Positions 1-10,592 of a DNA stretch of 64,000 bases are shown one piece after another. The DNA comes from Cylindrodendrum hubeiense (taxonomy: Eukaryota > Ascomycota > Sordariomycetes > Hypocreales > Nectriaceae). Under the pieces are notes generated by a model. It saw nothing but the letters and a program-made list of their open reading frames with translations. It was not told the DNA's origin and ran no database searches. Position numbers and translations under genes: made by a program. Position 1 is the stretch's first letter; each line of letters opens with the position of its first letter. Location: positions 1-64,000 of the forward strand of contig JAANBB010000152.1 of NCBI GenBank assembly GCA_014621425.1, in the 5' to 3' direction.

Positions 1-713
1 TGGCTTCAGGCCTCAAGGGCCGCCGCCGGCCTGCCTTGGGTTCGTCCAGGAGGGAGGGTGGGAGGGAGAGGGGAGCAGGAGACCTGCAGCAGATCAGGTG
101 GCCCGAGCTTCAAGGTCTTGTGCCACACGTAATTACAGATTATTCTACAGATTACCGACATACAGGTACCTACCTACCTACCTACCTTACCTACCGACCG
201 ACCGACCTTTCCTGACATCCATCTTCACGTGATACCATGTCAAGAGATGTCACTCCAAAGCATCAGCCAACAAGCCACCTGATGACGAGTCCCTACCTCC
301 TAAGTACCTAGGTAGGTAGGTAGGTACACCCCCCACCCCATGTACCCATGAAACTACCTCTACGGATTACGAGGTGGAAGTCGTCCAACAGCCAATGCAA
401 AGTACGAACCTCTACGTATTTCGTCTTCACAGGCAGGCAGATAGTATTAGGCAACCACTAAATTGTGTATACCGTGGATTTGGGTATGCGGCATCATGTC
501 TGCCTCTGTCCGTCCGTCCTTGACATCATGACCGTCTGCCGTACCTTGGACCATGTCTGTCCCTTGCAATCACTTTTGAGCACCAAGCCAAAAACACCCG
601 CTATAAATCAACCCCCGACACTTCAGCGAAACCCCTTCTGAAATATCCATCCGTTCTTTTCCTTTTCCCCAGCCGCCCTTGCGTTTGTTTTCCTCCTTCC
701 AGTTTGCCCCTTT
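1..713. other. Left-edge gene-free region
   Basis: No gene seen downstream of ARG2. It holds TACC/GGTA simple repeats (166-207 and 305-326). A TATAAAT at 602-608 is followed by a CT-rich tract on the plus strand, but no plus-strand gene follows. Confidence 0.55.
166..207. repeat. TACC tetranucleotide repeat
   Basis: About eight tacc/gacc units run head to tail. The complementary taggtaggtagg run lies at 305-326, so the two could pair. Confidence 0.75.
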
Positions 714-2758
714 TCAATCCAAAATGTGCTTGTTATCCGCCCATGACGGTTCCACTTCTCGACAGACAGATTCATAGTCCAAGAGTGTTGGGTGACGGGA
801 ATCCAGTCCTGGCGTCGTCCAGAACATGGTCCAGTTGCACCCCGTCAGCTTCTCCGTCCCAGTAGATCGCTCAAAATACCACTTGTTGACCGGGTTATCT
901 TTCCGGCTCCTCCAGCACACTCCATCGGGGAAACAGCCACGAACCATGGCATTGAAGACGACGTCGGCCACTCCCCCGCTGCCTTGGCTCTTCTTCAGAA
1001 CTGCAAACTTGTCCAAGTATGGCACAAGTCGACCTTGTTCATATGCGGTCTGCTCATCCATGCCCGCCGGGCGTTCCCATGTCAGAATGGCACCGCCCTC
1101 ATACTCTCCAGCAATGATGATTCCCGCCAAGTTATCATTAACCCGGTTCAGGTAGTCTTCCACATCAAGCTTTCGGCCGAAGGAGTCCTCGATCAGATGG
1201 ACCAGTCGTGGCAAGTCGACGCAGTTATCTGTCAACCGTAGCCGAGGACCTCCAGGTAAAGGTGGGCGCCATGGGTTGACCATTGGGTTTGGGAAAATGG
1301 TAAGAGGCATGCCTCTCTTGAGCAGAGTCGATACACTCATTAGCTCGGAGGCAGGAGGCTTTCCACCCATATGCGCGCGCGGAACCGGCAAAGATGACGA
1401 GAACACTGGCTTGTCCGTCAGTAGATTGTGGATGAGAGGGTTCTTCTTGCGCCTCGTAGTGACCATGTCCCCGAAATCGAAGGGCGAGATTGATGTTGAG
1501 GCCTTGGAGTTTTGGGTGTGTGTATTCGCTGCAGCAGACGGCGTCGTAATGAGAGCCGAAGACGTAGATGGTAACATGGCCAACGCGTCCTTGGCAAGGT
1601 TCAAATTAGCAGCATGAGCCGTCACAGAGGCTTTAGTGGGGTTTGCCTCTGCCGAGGGAGATCCATCCGGGCCCATTAGCTCCTTCATGATAGAGCTATA
1701 CTCTTGTTCAATGTTGATGAATCGATGCCATGCACGACGACCAGTTGCCGGAATAGCTCCCAGTGGATCAAGTAGGATAATTCGCTCCACTGTTGCAACC
1801 GTGTTGGGTCTGGCCAGTTCGACATTTTCTCCATTCGGTTCGGTCTGATCGCTAAACTGCAAACCGGCGAAGTATCTTGTCAGGGCCAGGACGATCTTGT
1901 TAGAGTCAACCGGCTGGGACGGATAAGTCACATCGCGAGAAACGAGTGATGGAATAACCGGGATCTTTCCATCGCGAAGAATCCTCTCGAGAAGCGCTCC
2001 ATCTTCCAGCTGGATGTCGGCAGAGAGAAATGACGGCGAATTTTCAGAGGCCGGCACTCGTTGGGAAAACATATCCTTGACCAGCCTAGTACCCGGTTCT
2101 CCAAAGGCGTCAATGGCATCACAGAGACGAAAAACTTGGTCTTGGGCGGTCAGCCGGCTCTCTTCGAGGCCACAATCGACCACGACCACACTCGACAAGC
2201 CCAGCTTGCGCAACTGGAACACCGTCTTGCCCACACCGCGCAAAGTCTCCGAGTCGATTTCCTGCGGCGCACGGAGCTTCATGATAGCTACATGCAGCGG
2301 TTGAGGAGCATCCGAACTTGTTTGCTGATCCTCGCCACCCTGGACGAACTTAGGGGCCTCGGCCAGAGACTTGGGATTCTTGGACGTGTACTTTTGCAAA
2401 TATCCCTTGGCATCTCGTTTGGTTGCCGAAACTTCCAGAACGGAGACGATGAAGTCCTATAGTGGCAGGATTAGAGGGGATTGTCGCGGAGCGACCATGT
2501 TGGGGAACTCACGCGGTCAAGAGCTCGCTTTCTGGCGCGGGCAACAGACGCCCCGGACATGTAGCGAGCGGCACCGGAGCCGGTGCGAGATGGCGAGTTG
2601 GAGCTACCCGCCTGGGAAGCGTATCCGCGAGTAATTCCAGGAACTAGGCATTGCGGATGACGCTGCAGACGGGCCTGGCCGCGGGCGAGATGGGAGTCGG
2701 TAAAATGAAGGCATTGGCCGCAGCTTGAGGCCTTCTTCCAAGCACGGGTGCAAGTCAT
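714..2758 (-). CDS. ARG2: Amino-acid acetyltransferase (N-acetylglutamate synthase), mitochondrial
   Basis: Makes N-acetylglutamate from glutamate and acetyl-CoA, the first step of arginine (ornithine) synthesis in mitochondria. Two exons on the minus strand, 2758-2513 and 2456-714, are joined by a 56-base GTGAGT...TAG intron. The junction restores the family segment ALDR/DFIVSVLE followed by ATKRDAKGYLQ. The product is about 662 residues, close to fungal relatives. The N-terminus is rich in Arg, Ser and Ala and poor in acid, as in a mitochondrial presequence. The middle matches the degenerate amino-acid-kinase-like domain. Roughly residues 455-650 form the GNAT-type acetyltransferase domain, with segments LVPYLDKFAV, CFPDGVCWRSR, NKWYFERSTG and TMFWTTPG. 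The first ATG of the first open exon was taken as start; a start further upstream cannot be excluded. A perfect TGAGTCA (2974-2980) lies 216 bases upstream. It diverges from the dehydrogenase gene at 3873. Confidence 0.93.
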
Positions 2759-2973
2759 GACGGAGGGCGATGACGCATTCCGGGCTCACTCAGCAACCGA
2801 CGAAAGTTCGATGAGCGGCCGCGAAAGACCTGTGGAGGAGAAGTTGAGGGTGCCGCGGCCGAGGGAAAATATGTTATTAGCTGGAAAACATGGCTGGCGG
2901 AGGAATCGGAGACTGAGGCTGGGGGAGGGTCGTAGTTTGTATGTGGGGGACGCAATCGTGACCGCCACGGTCG

Positions 2974-2980
2974 TGAGTCA
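2974..2980. promoter_or_regulatory. Candidate Gcn4/CPC1-type element TGAGTCA
   Basis: An exact match to the TGASTCA general amino-acid control consensus, 216 bases upstream of the ARG2 start. Amino-acid biosynthetic genes are classic targets of this regulator. Other perfect copies occur in the window (5113-5119 and 62658-62664), so a single match is only suggestive. Confidence 0.45.
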
Positions 2981-3747
2981 ATAGCCAGTGAGATATCTGA
3001 GAGCTCGGGTAGCGGAGGCGTACAGAGCTGTGGTGGAGGGGCCTAGGCTTGGGTTTGGGCGCCGATAAACTGATAAGCCCGAGCTCGGACGCCGGTTTCG
3101 CCCCTGCACATGGCACAAAGCAGAAGCGCCACCACGTCTTCGCGGGCGAACGGGTCAACACGGGTCAATTGCGAGAAAATATTGCAGGGCTAGGCTCTAG
3201 AAGGGTGCTAGAAGAGCGCCATGATGAGCACTAAACGGGGGTCATGACTACATGTTGGGGGTCGGCTCCGTAATAACGCAGCAGATGGTACCTCGCATGC
3301 GAAACTCGGCCGTATCGGCGATGGCACGGCGCATCGCGGGGTTGGGTCCAGGGTAGGTCAGGATGAAAGTCGACGATGGGTCCATCTCTCTACTACGTAG
3401 TACTACGCGTGCGGTAAATATTCTGTTGAATTGTGCGTCTCATCAGATAAATGGGGCCCGTGGTCTGCGCATGGTGACAAAGTATCCTATTCTTATGCCT
3501 TGTCTCAAACGAGGTGGTGGTATTGTAGCATCTAGGTGATGAGTCCGGGTTCGTCACACAAGTAGCTAGGTTTGTCGTCCATCGAGATACTCTACGAATT
3601 GGCCGAGTTGGACGAGTTGGCACAGATGCCTTGCAATGGCTCCATTTCTAAGCAAATTCTGACGCTGCATTGACATCATCTGTGCCGAGATCCCGATCCG
3701 GCATTCTCCTCTCGTCGACGGCGGTTACCAACGTCAACTCAAACTAG

Positions 3748-3753
3748 TATAAA
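3748..3753 (+). promoter_or_regulatory. TATA-like box
   Basis: TATAAA lies 120 bases upstream of the ATG at 3873, a usual spacing for a fungal core promoter with a short leader. Confidence 0.45.
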
Positions 3754-3872
3754 GCAGAGGTCGCACCCCACCTTTTCGTAGCTGCAGACGTGGAACTGTA
3801 AACGTATATCTCGAGTCAACATCAATCCTATATACGACACACTCGACACAGTTTGCTCAACGGTTTGCAATC

Positions 3873-4848
3873 ATGGCTCCCAAGGTTCTCTGGATCGGCC
3901 TCGGCAATATGGGGAGGGTGAGTAGTATACGATAGACGCAAACCATACGCGGCACCTAACAGTGTTCAGGGAATGAGCAAAAACATTGCTCAGAAGGGCA
4001 ATCTCGACTCCCCCCTCCTCGTCTACAACCGTTCTACCAAGCGGACTGTGGACTTCAGCAAGAGTTTACCCGAGGGAAAGACTGAGGTAGTCGAGTCTCT
4101 GGCGGACGGTGTGTCGCGCGCAGACGTCATCTTCTCATGCATTGCCGATGACGAGGCAGTCAAGGAGCTCTACAAGACGATCCTCGAAGTTGACGTTACT
4201 GGCAAGCTCTTCATTGAGAGCTCGACCATCCACCCAGACACGACTGAGGCCATCGCCAAGGATGTCGTGGCCCGGGGCGCCGAGTTCGTCGCCGCTCCGG
4301 TTTTCGGTGCCCCCTCCATGGCCGATGCAGGACAGCTCGTTGGCGTGCTCGCTGGGCCGCGAGCCAGCGTCGCTCGCGCTAAGCCGTGGTTCACGGGTGT
4401 CACATCGCGGGGCGAGATCGACCTGAGTGACGAGCCATACGGCAAGGCGCTGACGCTCAAGGTTCTGGGCAACACCTTTATCCTTAACATGGTGGAGCAG
4501 CTGGCCGAGGCGCACGTCGTGGCCGAGAAGTCTGGTCTGGGGACCGACGCCATCCAGAAGTTCGTCGATGCTTTCTTCCCCGGGCCCTACGCGGCGTACA
4601 GCACGCGGATGCGCACTGGCGACTACTACCAACTGGAAGAACCACTGTTCGCTGTCGACCTGGCGCGTAAGGATGCCCGGCATGCCCTAAGTTTGGCCGA
4701 AGCCGCGGGGGCGAGGTTGCGGAACGTAGAGACGGCAGATGCGCATCTGGCGCAGTTGAAGGAGCATGCTGGCCCTTCGGGAGATATTGCGGGGATCTAC
4801 GGGGCTGTGAGGAAGGAAGCGGGCCTCAAGTTTGAGAACGATGCTTGA
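3873..4848 (+). CDS. 3-hydroxyisobutyrate dehydrogenase-family oxidoreductase
   Basis: Two exons, 3873-3917 and 3970-4848, encode 307 residues. The intron interrupts the Rossmann motif, which is only complete after splicing (GLGNMG, residues 9-14). This is the NAD(P)-binding loop of the beta-hydroxyacid dehydrogenase family (3-hydroxyisobutyrate dehydrogenase, 6-phosphogluconate dehydrogenase-like, GLYR1). The segment GAPSMADAGQLVGVLAGP matches the family substrate-loop signature. Lys179 in TLKVLGNTF sits where the catalytic lysine is expected. The C-terminal half is the helical dimerisation domain. The family acts on small 3-hydroxy acids such as valine breakdown products or tartronate semialdehyde. 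The exact substrate cannot be read from sequence. No targeting peptide is evident, so a cytosolic enzyme is likely. The start is set by the GLGNMG distance and by a TATA-like box 120 bases upstream. Confidence 0.88.
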
Positions 4849-5351
4849 TGAAGTGATGCTGTAAAGGCAAATGAATAAGATGAACCAAAGAAACACACGG
4901 AATTTAAACCAGTCGTTGTCAACATCTCGGGTTATTATGTCATGAACAGTCCCCTCTGCGTATAAGCCAACAATTAAGATGCCCAGGTATCTAGGTAGGT
5001 ACCTACCTAGGTAAGGTAGCTATAGGTAGCTACCTACCGCCTTTACCTACCTACCTTACCTAGCTACCCTGCACTGACCCGCAAATGGCGCCTGCCTGGC
5101 CAAGACGCCAGCTGACTCAGCCTGTATCCCAAGCGGTTGCTGGTGCTAGGTACCTAGGTGATGCAACTCGCAGGTCCAAACCGACCCTAGACCTACGTAC
5201 TTCCCGAACAGCTTCCAATTATTCGACCCGCTCCATCTGCATCGCATCCGATCGTATCGCATCGCCCACTCACCTCGACGACCGAACCAGCGTCTCCTGC
5301 CGGCCGGGAATAGGCTCTCCGAAGAACCTCTACTAAACCGAATTGCACATC
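4849..5351. other. Intergenic region with CCTAGGTACC-type repeats
   Basis: Gene-free stretch holding the VMA9 promoter. From about 4986 to 5065 it is almost wholly made of TACCT/AGGTA tetranucleotides arranged as inverted copies that could fold into hairpins. A TGACTCA is present at 5113-5119. Confidence 0.6.
4986..5065. repeat. TACC/GGTA inverted simple repeat
   Basis: Runs of tacct and aggta alternate in both orientations, giving self-complementary segments. The same motif recurs in several other intergenic regions of the window. Confidence 0.7.
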
Positions 5352-5772
5352 ATGGCTCAAGGGTATGTCACCTCCGCGCGGCTGGAGCGCTCTCTAGCTC
5401 GAAGCGTCAGAAGCACATAGCAAGGACGCGTGGGAAATGGCTAACGCAACGATTTGGACGCCTACAGCTACGCTATATTCATCGGCCTCGTCGTCATCGC
5501 CGCCTTGTGCGCAGCGTCGTGGTTCTTCTCTCCGAAGGGAGAAAACCAAGTGTCAGTTCTCGCATCCCCGTTCCCACTCCCTGGGCCCCGGAGGCTCGCC
5601 CATCAATGCCGCCAGCTAACGCGAGCCTTTTATCCCGAACAGCCTGTGGCGGTCGTCGCTCATCCTGGCCATCGTGAGCTGCTACCTCATGTGGGCGCTC
5701 ACTTTCCTCGCCCAGCTCAACCCCCTGATCGCCCCGAGACGAAGCGACCTGCGAGAATCGTTCCTCGAATAG
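5352..5772 (+). CDS. VMA9: V-type proton ATPase subunit e
   Basis: Small hydrophobic Vo-sector subunit of the vacuolar proton pump, needed for its assembly. Three exons, 5352-5362, 5468-5551 and 5643-5772, join in frame to 74 residues, matching the usual 70-80. The first exon is only 11 bases and splices into the first membrane span. After splicing the order is a short lumenal tail, span 1 (AIFIGLVVIAALCAASWFF), a SPKGENQ loop, WRSS, span 2 (around LAIVSCYLMWALTFLAQ) and the C-terminal signature LNPLIAPRRSDLR. That signature is shared with the yeast protein and decides the identification. Donors are GTATGT and GTCAGT; the acceptors end CAG. The gene is easily missed because no single open frame shows it whole. 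Confidence 0.9.
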
Positions 5773-6014
5773 ACGGACGCGACAGAGACGATGGAGGGAC
5801 GCACATGAACGGATGGTTCGGGCACGGGAAAGCTCGTGGATGCGGGATGCAAAGACGGATGGCTGTAATCTATATCATTGTTGCTTTTTATCACACGGGT
5901 ATCGTGTTGTTCACAACCGGAGTTGGACGCCTATGCTATACTGCTGAAATACGCTCTACAAATCATGACTACCATTCGTCCCCCTGACGTGACCGATGAG
6001 CTTTGAATCATGTA

Positions 6015-7115
6015 TTATCCCACGGCGAGACGACCGGCCCACTCCTTGGCATATATCAGCAGCGCCCACAGTGCCTTGCCATCTGCTGTCACGCTGCTCT
6101 CGCCGATTGAGTCGACGTCAGCTAGCCCGGCGGCTCCCAGGACAGCGCGACCGACGACCCAGCGCGAAGCAGCGCCGGCAATGGCCAGGAGGCAGGCGGT
6201 ATAGTATCGGCAATCGAGCAGGATGCGCAGGGCCTCGACGTTGTTGGCCACAACGGCCCAGCCGAGGGAGCGAGCGGCGGCGGGGACGTCGTACTCCCAG
6301 ACGACCATGAGGATGGGGAACAGCTTGGTTGAGGAGGAGACGAGGAGGGCGGTAGAGACGGAGTTTGGCCGGGGATATCGCGGGAGGATACCGACGAGGT
6401 GAAGCGGAGAGAAGGGTGACGAGGTGAGGAAGCGGATGCTGACGTGGAAGGCGGCGGTCGAGAGGGCGCAGAAGATGACTTGACACACAGCAAGGTTAGC
6501 TATCGAGGTAGCCATGAGGCCATGGAGGTACGGTCGCAAGGGAAGAGGAGACGGGAAGAAAGACTCACGAAAAAACATGTACTGGAACACAATGGGTTGC
6601 TGCGCCAGCCTGCCCAAGTTGCTCTCACCGGGTACAGCGTCTGGCGTCGTCTGCTTCTCGAGGCGCGCCCATGTCAGGTAGACGTCGAATAGTAGAAGCA
6701 ATATCCCCAGCCGGATTACCGAGGGCTTTGGCCCAAAAGTCAGCACCGCTTCACCCAAGTCCATCTGCGGGGGAGCCCCCGGGAAAACGTACATCTAAAC
6801 GATCTCCATCACGCATCAATGTGTTGTGCAGCAGATGGCGGTAGACCTGTCCCAGCAATGTTAGTGTCCATTCCCAAGCTCAAGCCAAGACAATGACCGG
6901 AAGAGACAATCGGGCGCGAAGCTAACCTGGGGCTTAATGAGGACCAGGTCGATAAACAGCACGACAAAGTCATGCTCGACGTACTTGTCGCAGAAGCGGC
7001 CGCACTTGCGACAGACGGTCAGGCGGATGTTGTGGCCGCTGGCCTTGTCGCCGGCACCCGAGTACTGCGTCCATAGCGTCTTGACGGGGTGCCGACATTC
7101 AATGCAGATGGGCAT
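6015..7115 (-). CDS. ARV1: Arv1-family ER lipid homeostasis protein
   Basis: ER membrane protein affecting sterol and sphingolipid distribution and early GPI-anchor synthesis. Four exons on the minus strand (7115-6927, 6846-6793, 6725-6569, 6478-6015) give 287 residues. The N-terminal Arv1 homology domain has the zinc-ribbon cysteines Cys4, Cys7, Cys35 and Cys38, followed by CDKYVEHD and FIDLVLIKPQVYRHLLHNTL. Splicing then joins GDRLD to PSVIRLGILLLLFDVYLTW, the first membrane span. Later segments FCALSTAAFHVSI and STKLFPILMVVWEYD match the family core, and the C-terminus holds more hydrophobic helices. Intron 3 was set by choosing the acceptor that restores DRLDPSVIRLG; a 28-base alternative was rejected. 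It converges with VMA9, whose stop lies 242 bases away. Confidence 0.9.
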
Positions 7116-7898
7116 TTGCGCGGCTGGGAGCTGCTGCTGCTGCTGAGCGTGCTATTGGAGCATGAGTTATTCGAGTTGGAGGTTGGCAGCATGTATCATG
7201 TCTGCGTCTGTATGGGTGGGATGCCAATCCCGTAGTGGGCCACGCAGCAGCAATGTACCTTGTACAAATGACGTGGGGACCGTCACGTTTTACGCGTTGC
7301 CGCGCCTCCAAGTGACATAGGTTAGGTACGGCCAGCAGCGAACTCCTTTTTTTTTTATAACTTATTTATTTAAATAAATGGGGGGGTTTTAATCAATGCC
7401 GGCTATCTTATCGCATGCAGCCAACCATCATCGAGTATCAGGCCGGCACCGTGAACCACCACACTGACTTAACATCTATTGAATGAATTCTATTCTGTTA
7501 CTGCTTCTAGCTGCCTAGGCAGGCTGGCAGTTATACTTATTTATGCATTGGATATTGGGAGCCACCTTTCCTGTTGCCCAAAAAAGGAATGAAAAAGGTC
7601 TACAGCACTACCCTGCCTATGTAGGTACTACTAGTTAGTTAGCTATCTTTGGTTCCATCTCTTCAAGTCAAGATTCTGACGAATCGCGAATGTCCTCGCT
7701 GAACGCCATGCTGGTTGACCACGCAGACTCTTGTGCAAAGCCAGCTCCTGCTACTCACCAGCAACCAACGCCGTCATTCTCAATCCAACTGCGGAACCCA
7801 AGTCTGCCATACCACTGGTCGGGGATTGCTCCCGGGGTCATCCAACAGGCGGCCCTTTCGCTCTCTGCGTTGTCGTCACAACTTTATCCATCCATCCA
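7116..7898. other. Intergenic region between ARV1 start and LysM gene stop
   Basis: Both neighbours are on the minus strand, so this holds the ARV1 promoter and the LysM gene 3' region. AT-rich runs lie at 7347-7395. No supported gene or RNA was seen. Confidence 0.6.
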
Positions 7899-9794
7899 TC
7901 AATCATCCTTGGCTCTCTTGGCTCCTTTGGCTCCAGAACCTGCTGTTCTGCCACGGACAGTTCCATTCCCGTCGCTTCGACTGCTGCTCCCGAGTGATAG
8001 CGTTTCCATCATACTGGTTGGCGCTCCTCCGGCTGGCTTCCCATCGTCGCTACCCGTGTCCGTCAACTCTATTAGGTCGCCATCCCTTTCCGACTGGCCT
8101 CGCATTCCCACCATGTTTGAGCTTGGGTTTCTCGTGAGAGCGCCTCTGAGCCACGTTTCAACAGCAGCTGCAGCTTTATCTAATCCGTTTCCCTGCTGAG
8201 CCGTCGAATTCGTGGTGTCCTGCACTTCGCCGATATGACCCTCCACGAGCCCTGCTGTCTCGGGCTTGAAGCCAAACTGTGCTGTTTCCGACCCCATGAC
8301 CGACATGGAGGGAACGCCTTCAATGGCCAGTCCCGGTATGTGTTTCTTAGTCCAGGTAGTGAGGTAGTCCCTATCCGGTCCGGGGGCTCGCGCGTTAGCC
8401 CCCATGGATCCCACACCACCTGGCCGGCGCATGAAAGCTGGCAGTGATTCGCCACCCTCGCTGATCGATTTACCGGGGCTGGAGAGCAAGCTGTTGGCGA
8501 ATTGGGGGCGATGGCTGAGGGAGCTCGGCCGGCGGGAAGGTGTGCCTTCTAGTGAAGCAGGAGGGTTACTAGATAGGTCGAAGCTCTGTCGGGGCGTGGA
8601 GAAGGTCGAAACAGTGCGGATACTCTTCTTCCGCCGAGGGGGAAAATAGCCCATGGCATTCCGGGCCACCCGACATATCTCCACAGGTTGCTGGAAGGAG
8701 TCAATCTTGACCCAGCGCACATGTGTCCACGGCTTTTCTTCATCTTCGACGGGGGTTGACTCGGCGGGCGTCCCGTTTGTGGGCCGGCTGAAGAAGTCGT
8801 CGTGGGGTGCCTGGGAGCTCGATGACTCGTCGACTCCAGGGGTTCGCGCGAGGAGATCGACACCATGGCCGTTGTGCCACGAGGGTGGCTCGCAGGGTCG
8901 GCCCCTGATCTCGCAAGCATCAACTGGGACGGTGAGCCACTTGCGTATCTGGACGCTGTCTCGAGACCAAAGCCCGTTGGCTTTCCTGAAAGCGTCTTCC
9001 CTGCATTGATACCGCAAGATGAGCCCTGCATAGGTGTCGTTGGGCTGGACCTTGTGGATGTAGACTAGATATTCTTCCAGCTGGGGTTGGTCGGGAATGA
9101 TCTCGTCGGAATTTCGGCGTTTATGCTTGCCTGTGACGTCTAACCCCCCATTGACACCATCGTGGCTCTCCAGAACCTTGGCTCTTTTGGCAGCCTTCAA
9201 GGCAGCCTCCCTCTCCGCCTGCGAGCCTGCCGCCACATCATCCATCGAGGACATGTTGGGAGGGGGGGATGGGCCCCATGCACCGAGCCCCTTCCTTGGA
9301 GCATTGCTGGAGAAGCTTTTGCCCCACGTGCCCGACCGAGAGCTAGCACGGGTGCTGGGCTGGGACCTCGCGCCGTGGGACTGGGTATCGTCGCCGATCA
9401 GGGACGAGGCGAAGCCCTGGACGGAAGCCCAGCTCTGGGAGAAGGAGTCATTGAAGAAGTTGGTTAGGTTGGCGGTGCTCGCAGCGCGATTGGGGCCGGC
9501 GCCGGAGCGTGTTGACGGATGCGGGCTCGTGGAGCGGCTGTTGGCGGGGCTAAAGGCCGAGAGCAGGCCGTAGTTCGCGGTAGGGGTTGAGGAGGAGGAG
9601 CTGAAGTCTTGGTTGCGGCCGCGGGGGGTAGAATCGCCATTACGGGCGTTATCATCGTCGACGGTGCTCAGGAGGCGGCGATTGCGAGGGCGGACGGGGT
9701 TGGCGTCTGATGACCGGGACGCCGCCAGGGCCGACGAGGACCGGTGCGACGAGGGCCTGGCGGAGCGACTCGAGTCGGTCATGATGGCCGCCAA
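7899..9794 (-). CDS. LysM-domain protein, intracellular type
   Basis: Single-exon gene of 631 residues. A LysM-like module starts near residue 240 (YLVYIHKVQPNDTYAGLILR, then AFRKANGLWSRDSVQIRKWL). This carries the usual features: a hydroxyl-rich start, D-T-Y-A-G-L and a central N-x-L-W with L/I-x-x-W. The rest is long, Ser/Pro/Arg-rich and probably disordered. There is no signal peptide and no membrane span, unlike secreted LysM effectors, so an intracellular role is likely. Proteins of this layout are widespread and uncharacterised in filamentous ascomycetes. The substrate is unknown; glycan binding is only inferred from the fold. A second ATG at residue 5 could also serve as start. The upstream region carries a trinucleotide microsatellite and a minisatellite. 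Confidence 0.8.
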   Translation of the reverse strand: MAAIMTDSSRSARPSSHRSSSALAASRSSDANPVRPRNRRLLSTVDDDNARNGDSTPRGRNQDFSSSSSTPTANYGLLSAFSPANSRSTSPHPSTRSGAGPNRAASTANLTNFFNDSFSQSWASVQGFASSLIGDDTQSHGARSQPSTRASSRSGTWGKSFSSNAPRKGLGAWGPSPPPNMSSMDDVAAGSQAEREAALKAAKRAKVLESHDGVNGGLDVTGKHKRRNSDEIIPDQPQLEEYLVYIHKVQPNDTYAGLILRYQCREDAFRKANGLWSRDSVQIRKWLTVPVDACEIRGRPCEPPSWHNGHGVDLLARTPGVDESSSSQAPHDDFFSRPTNGTPAESTPVEDEEKPWTHVRWVKIDSFQQPVEICRVARNAMGYFPPRRKKSIRTVSTFSTPRQSFDLSSNPPASLEGTPSRRPSSLSHRPQFANSLLSSPGKSISEGGESLPAFMRRPGGVGSMGANARAPGPDRDYLTTWTKKHIPGLAIEGVPSMSVMGSETAQFGFKPETAGLVEGHIGEVQDTTNSTAQQGNGLDKAAAAVETWLRGALTRNPSSNMVGMRGQSERDGDLIELTDTGSDDGKPAGGAPTSMMETLSLGSSSRSDGNGTVRGRTAGSGAKGAKRAKDD

Positions 9795-9866
9795 CTCGGC
9801 GACAGCGATGAAAGGTCGCGAGTCGGGCGGCGGCTTTGCATCAGTGCGTGGACTCGACCAGCGCTG

Positions 9867-9902
9867 TTGTCGGTGTCGGTGTCGGTGTCGGTGTTGTCGC
9901 CG

Positions 9903-9930
<28 letters not shown>
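9867..9930. repeat. GTCGGT hexamer and GTC trimer microsatellite
   Basis: About four GTCGGT units are followed by eight or more GTC units. On the minus strand this reads (GAC)n about 75-135 bases upstream of the LysM-protein start, within its probable leader or promoter. Confidence 0.85.
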
Positions 9931-9933
<3 letters not shown>

Positions 9934-10485
9934 TGTCATTCAACGCCGGTTGCTGTTACAGAGTATCCAAGGGGTGAAGAAAGAGGACACAGGGACGACG
10001 TCAAAAGACGGAGCGGGCCGGCCAGGGGTGGAGGAGCGAGGATGATGAGTAAGACGAAGCCAAGCCAATGCAGATAGATAGTGCGGTGCAGCCTGGTGCC
10101 GTTATTGATGGCGGTGATGTGGGAGGGGACGAGCGTCGTTGTGGGCGCCGTCGTGGTCGGTTTCGTCGCTGTCGTCACGGTCTGGAGCTGGCGCCGAGAA
10201 AGGCCAGGGCGTGCAATGCATCCAAGGACGGGCGGGCCAGATAATCATGCAGCCCACCAGCTCAGTCAGCTCGAGGCACTTGGGGGGATGGAGGGGATGG
10301 ATGGATAGATGGACGGATGCGTGGTTGGTTGGACGGAGGGTGGTCGGGATCCAGGGTGACGGGTTGGGATAGGACGGATCTGTCCAGCGCAGACCGAGTC
10401 CAGTAATAGCACTGCAGCACTGCAGCAAAAAGCGGAAAGCGGAAAGCGGAGAGCGGCAGCGGCACGGCAGCAACCTAAGCAGACA

Positions 10486-10592
10486 GGAACTACAGGAACT
10501 ACAGAAGCTAATTACAGGGACCACAGGGACTACATACAAGGACCACAGGGATCACTGCAGCACAGCAGCACAGCACCACAGCACCACAGGTG
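10486..10592. repeat. Degenerate CAGGRACYA minisatellite
   Basis: Imperfect 9-10 base units such as aggaactac, agggaccac, agggactac and aaggaccac run head to tail. They pass into cagcacagcaccacagcacc repeats. Confidence 0.75.

Larger units (their letters stand above)
2759..3872. other. Divergent intergenic region, ARG2 / dehydrogenase
   Basis: About 1.1 kb shared upstream region with no convincing coding potential. It holds a TGAGTCA at 2974-2980 on the ARG2 side and a TATA-like box at 3748-3753 on the other side. The open frames here have no recognisable motif and no splice support. Confidence 0.7.

Noticed and set aside
602..608. TATAAAT followed by a CT-rich leader-like tract, suggesting a plus-strand promoter
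   Set aside because: The only frames downstream are antisense to ARG2 and have no motif.
6726..6792. A 28-base intron in ARV1 ending at the first available CAG
   Set aside because: Too short for a fungal intron, and the longer 67-base choice restores a conserved family segment.
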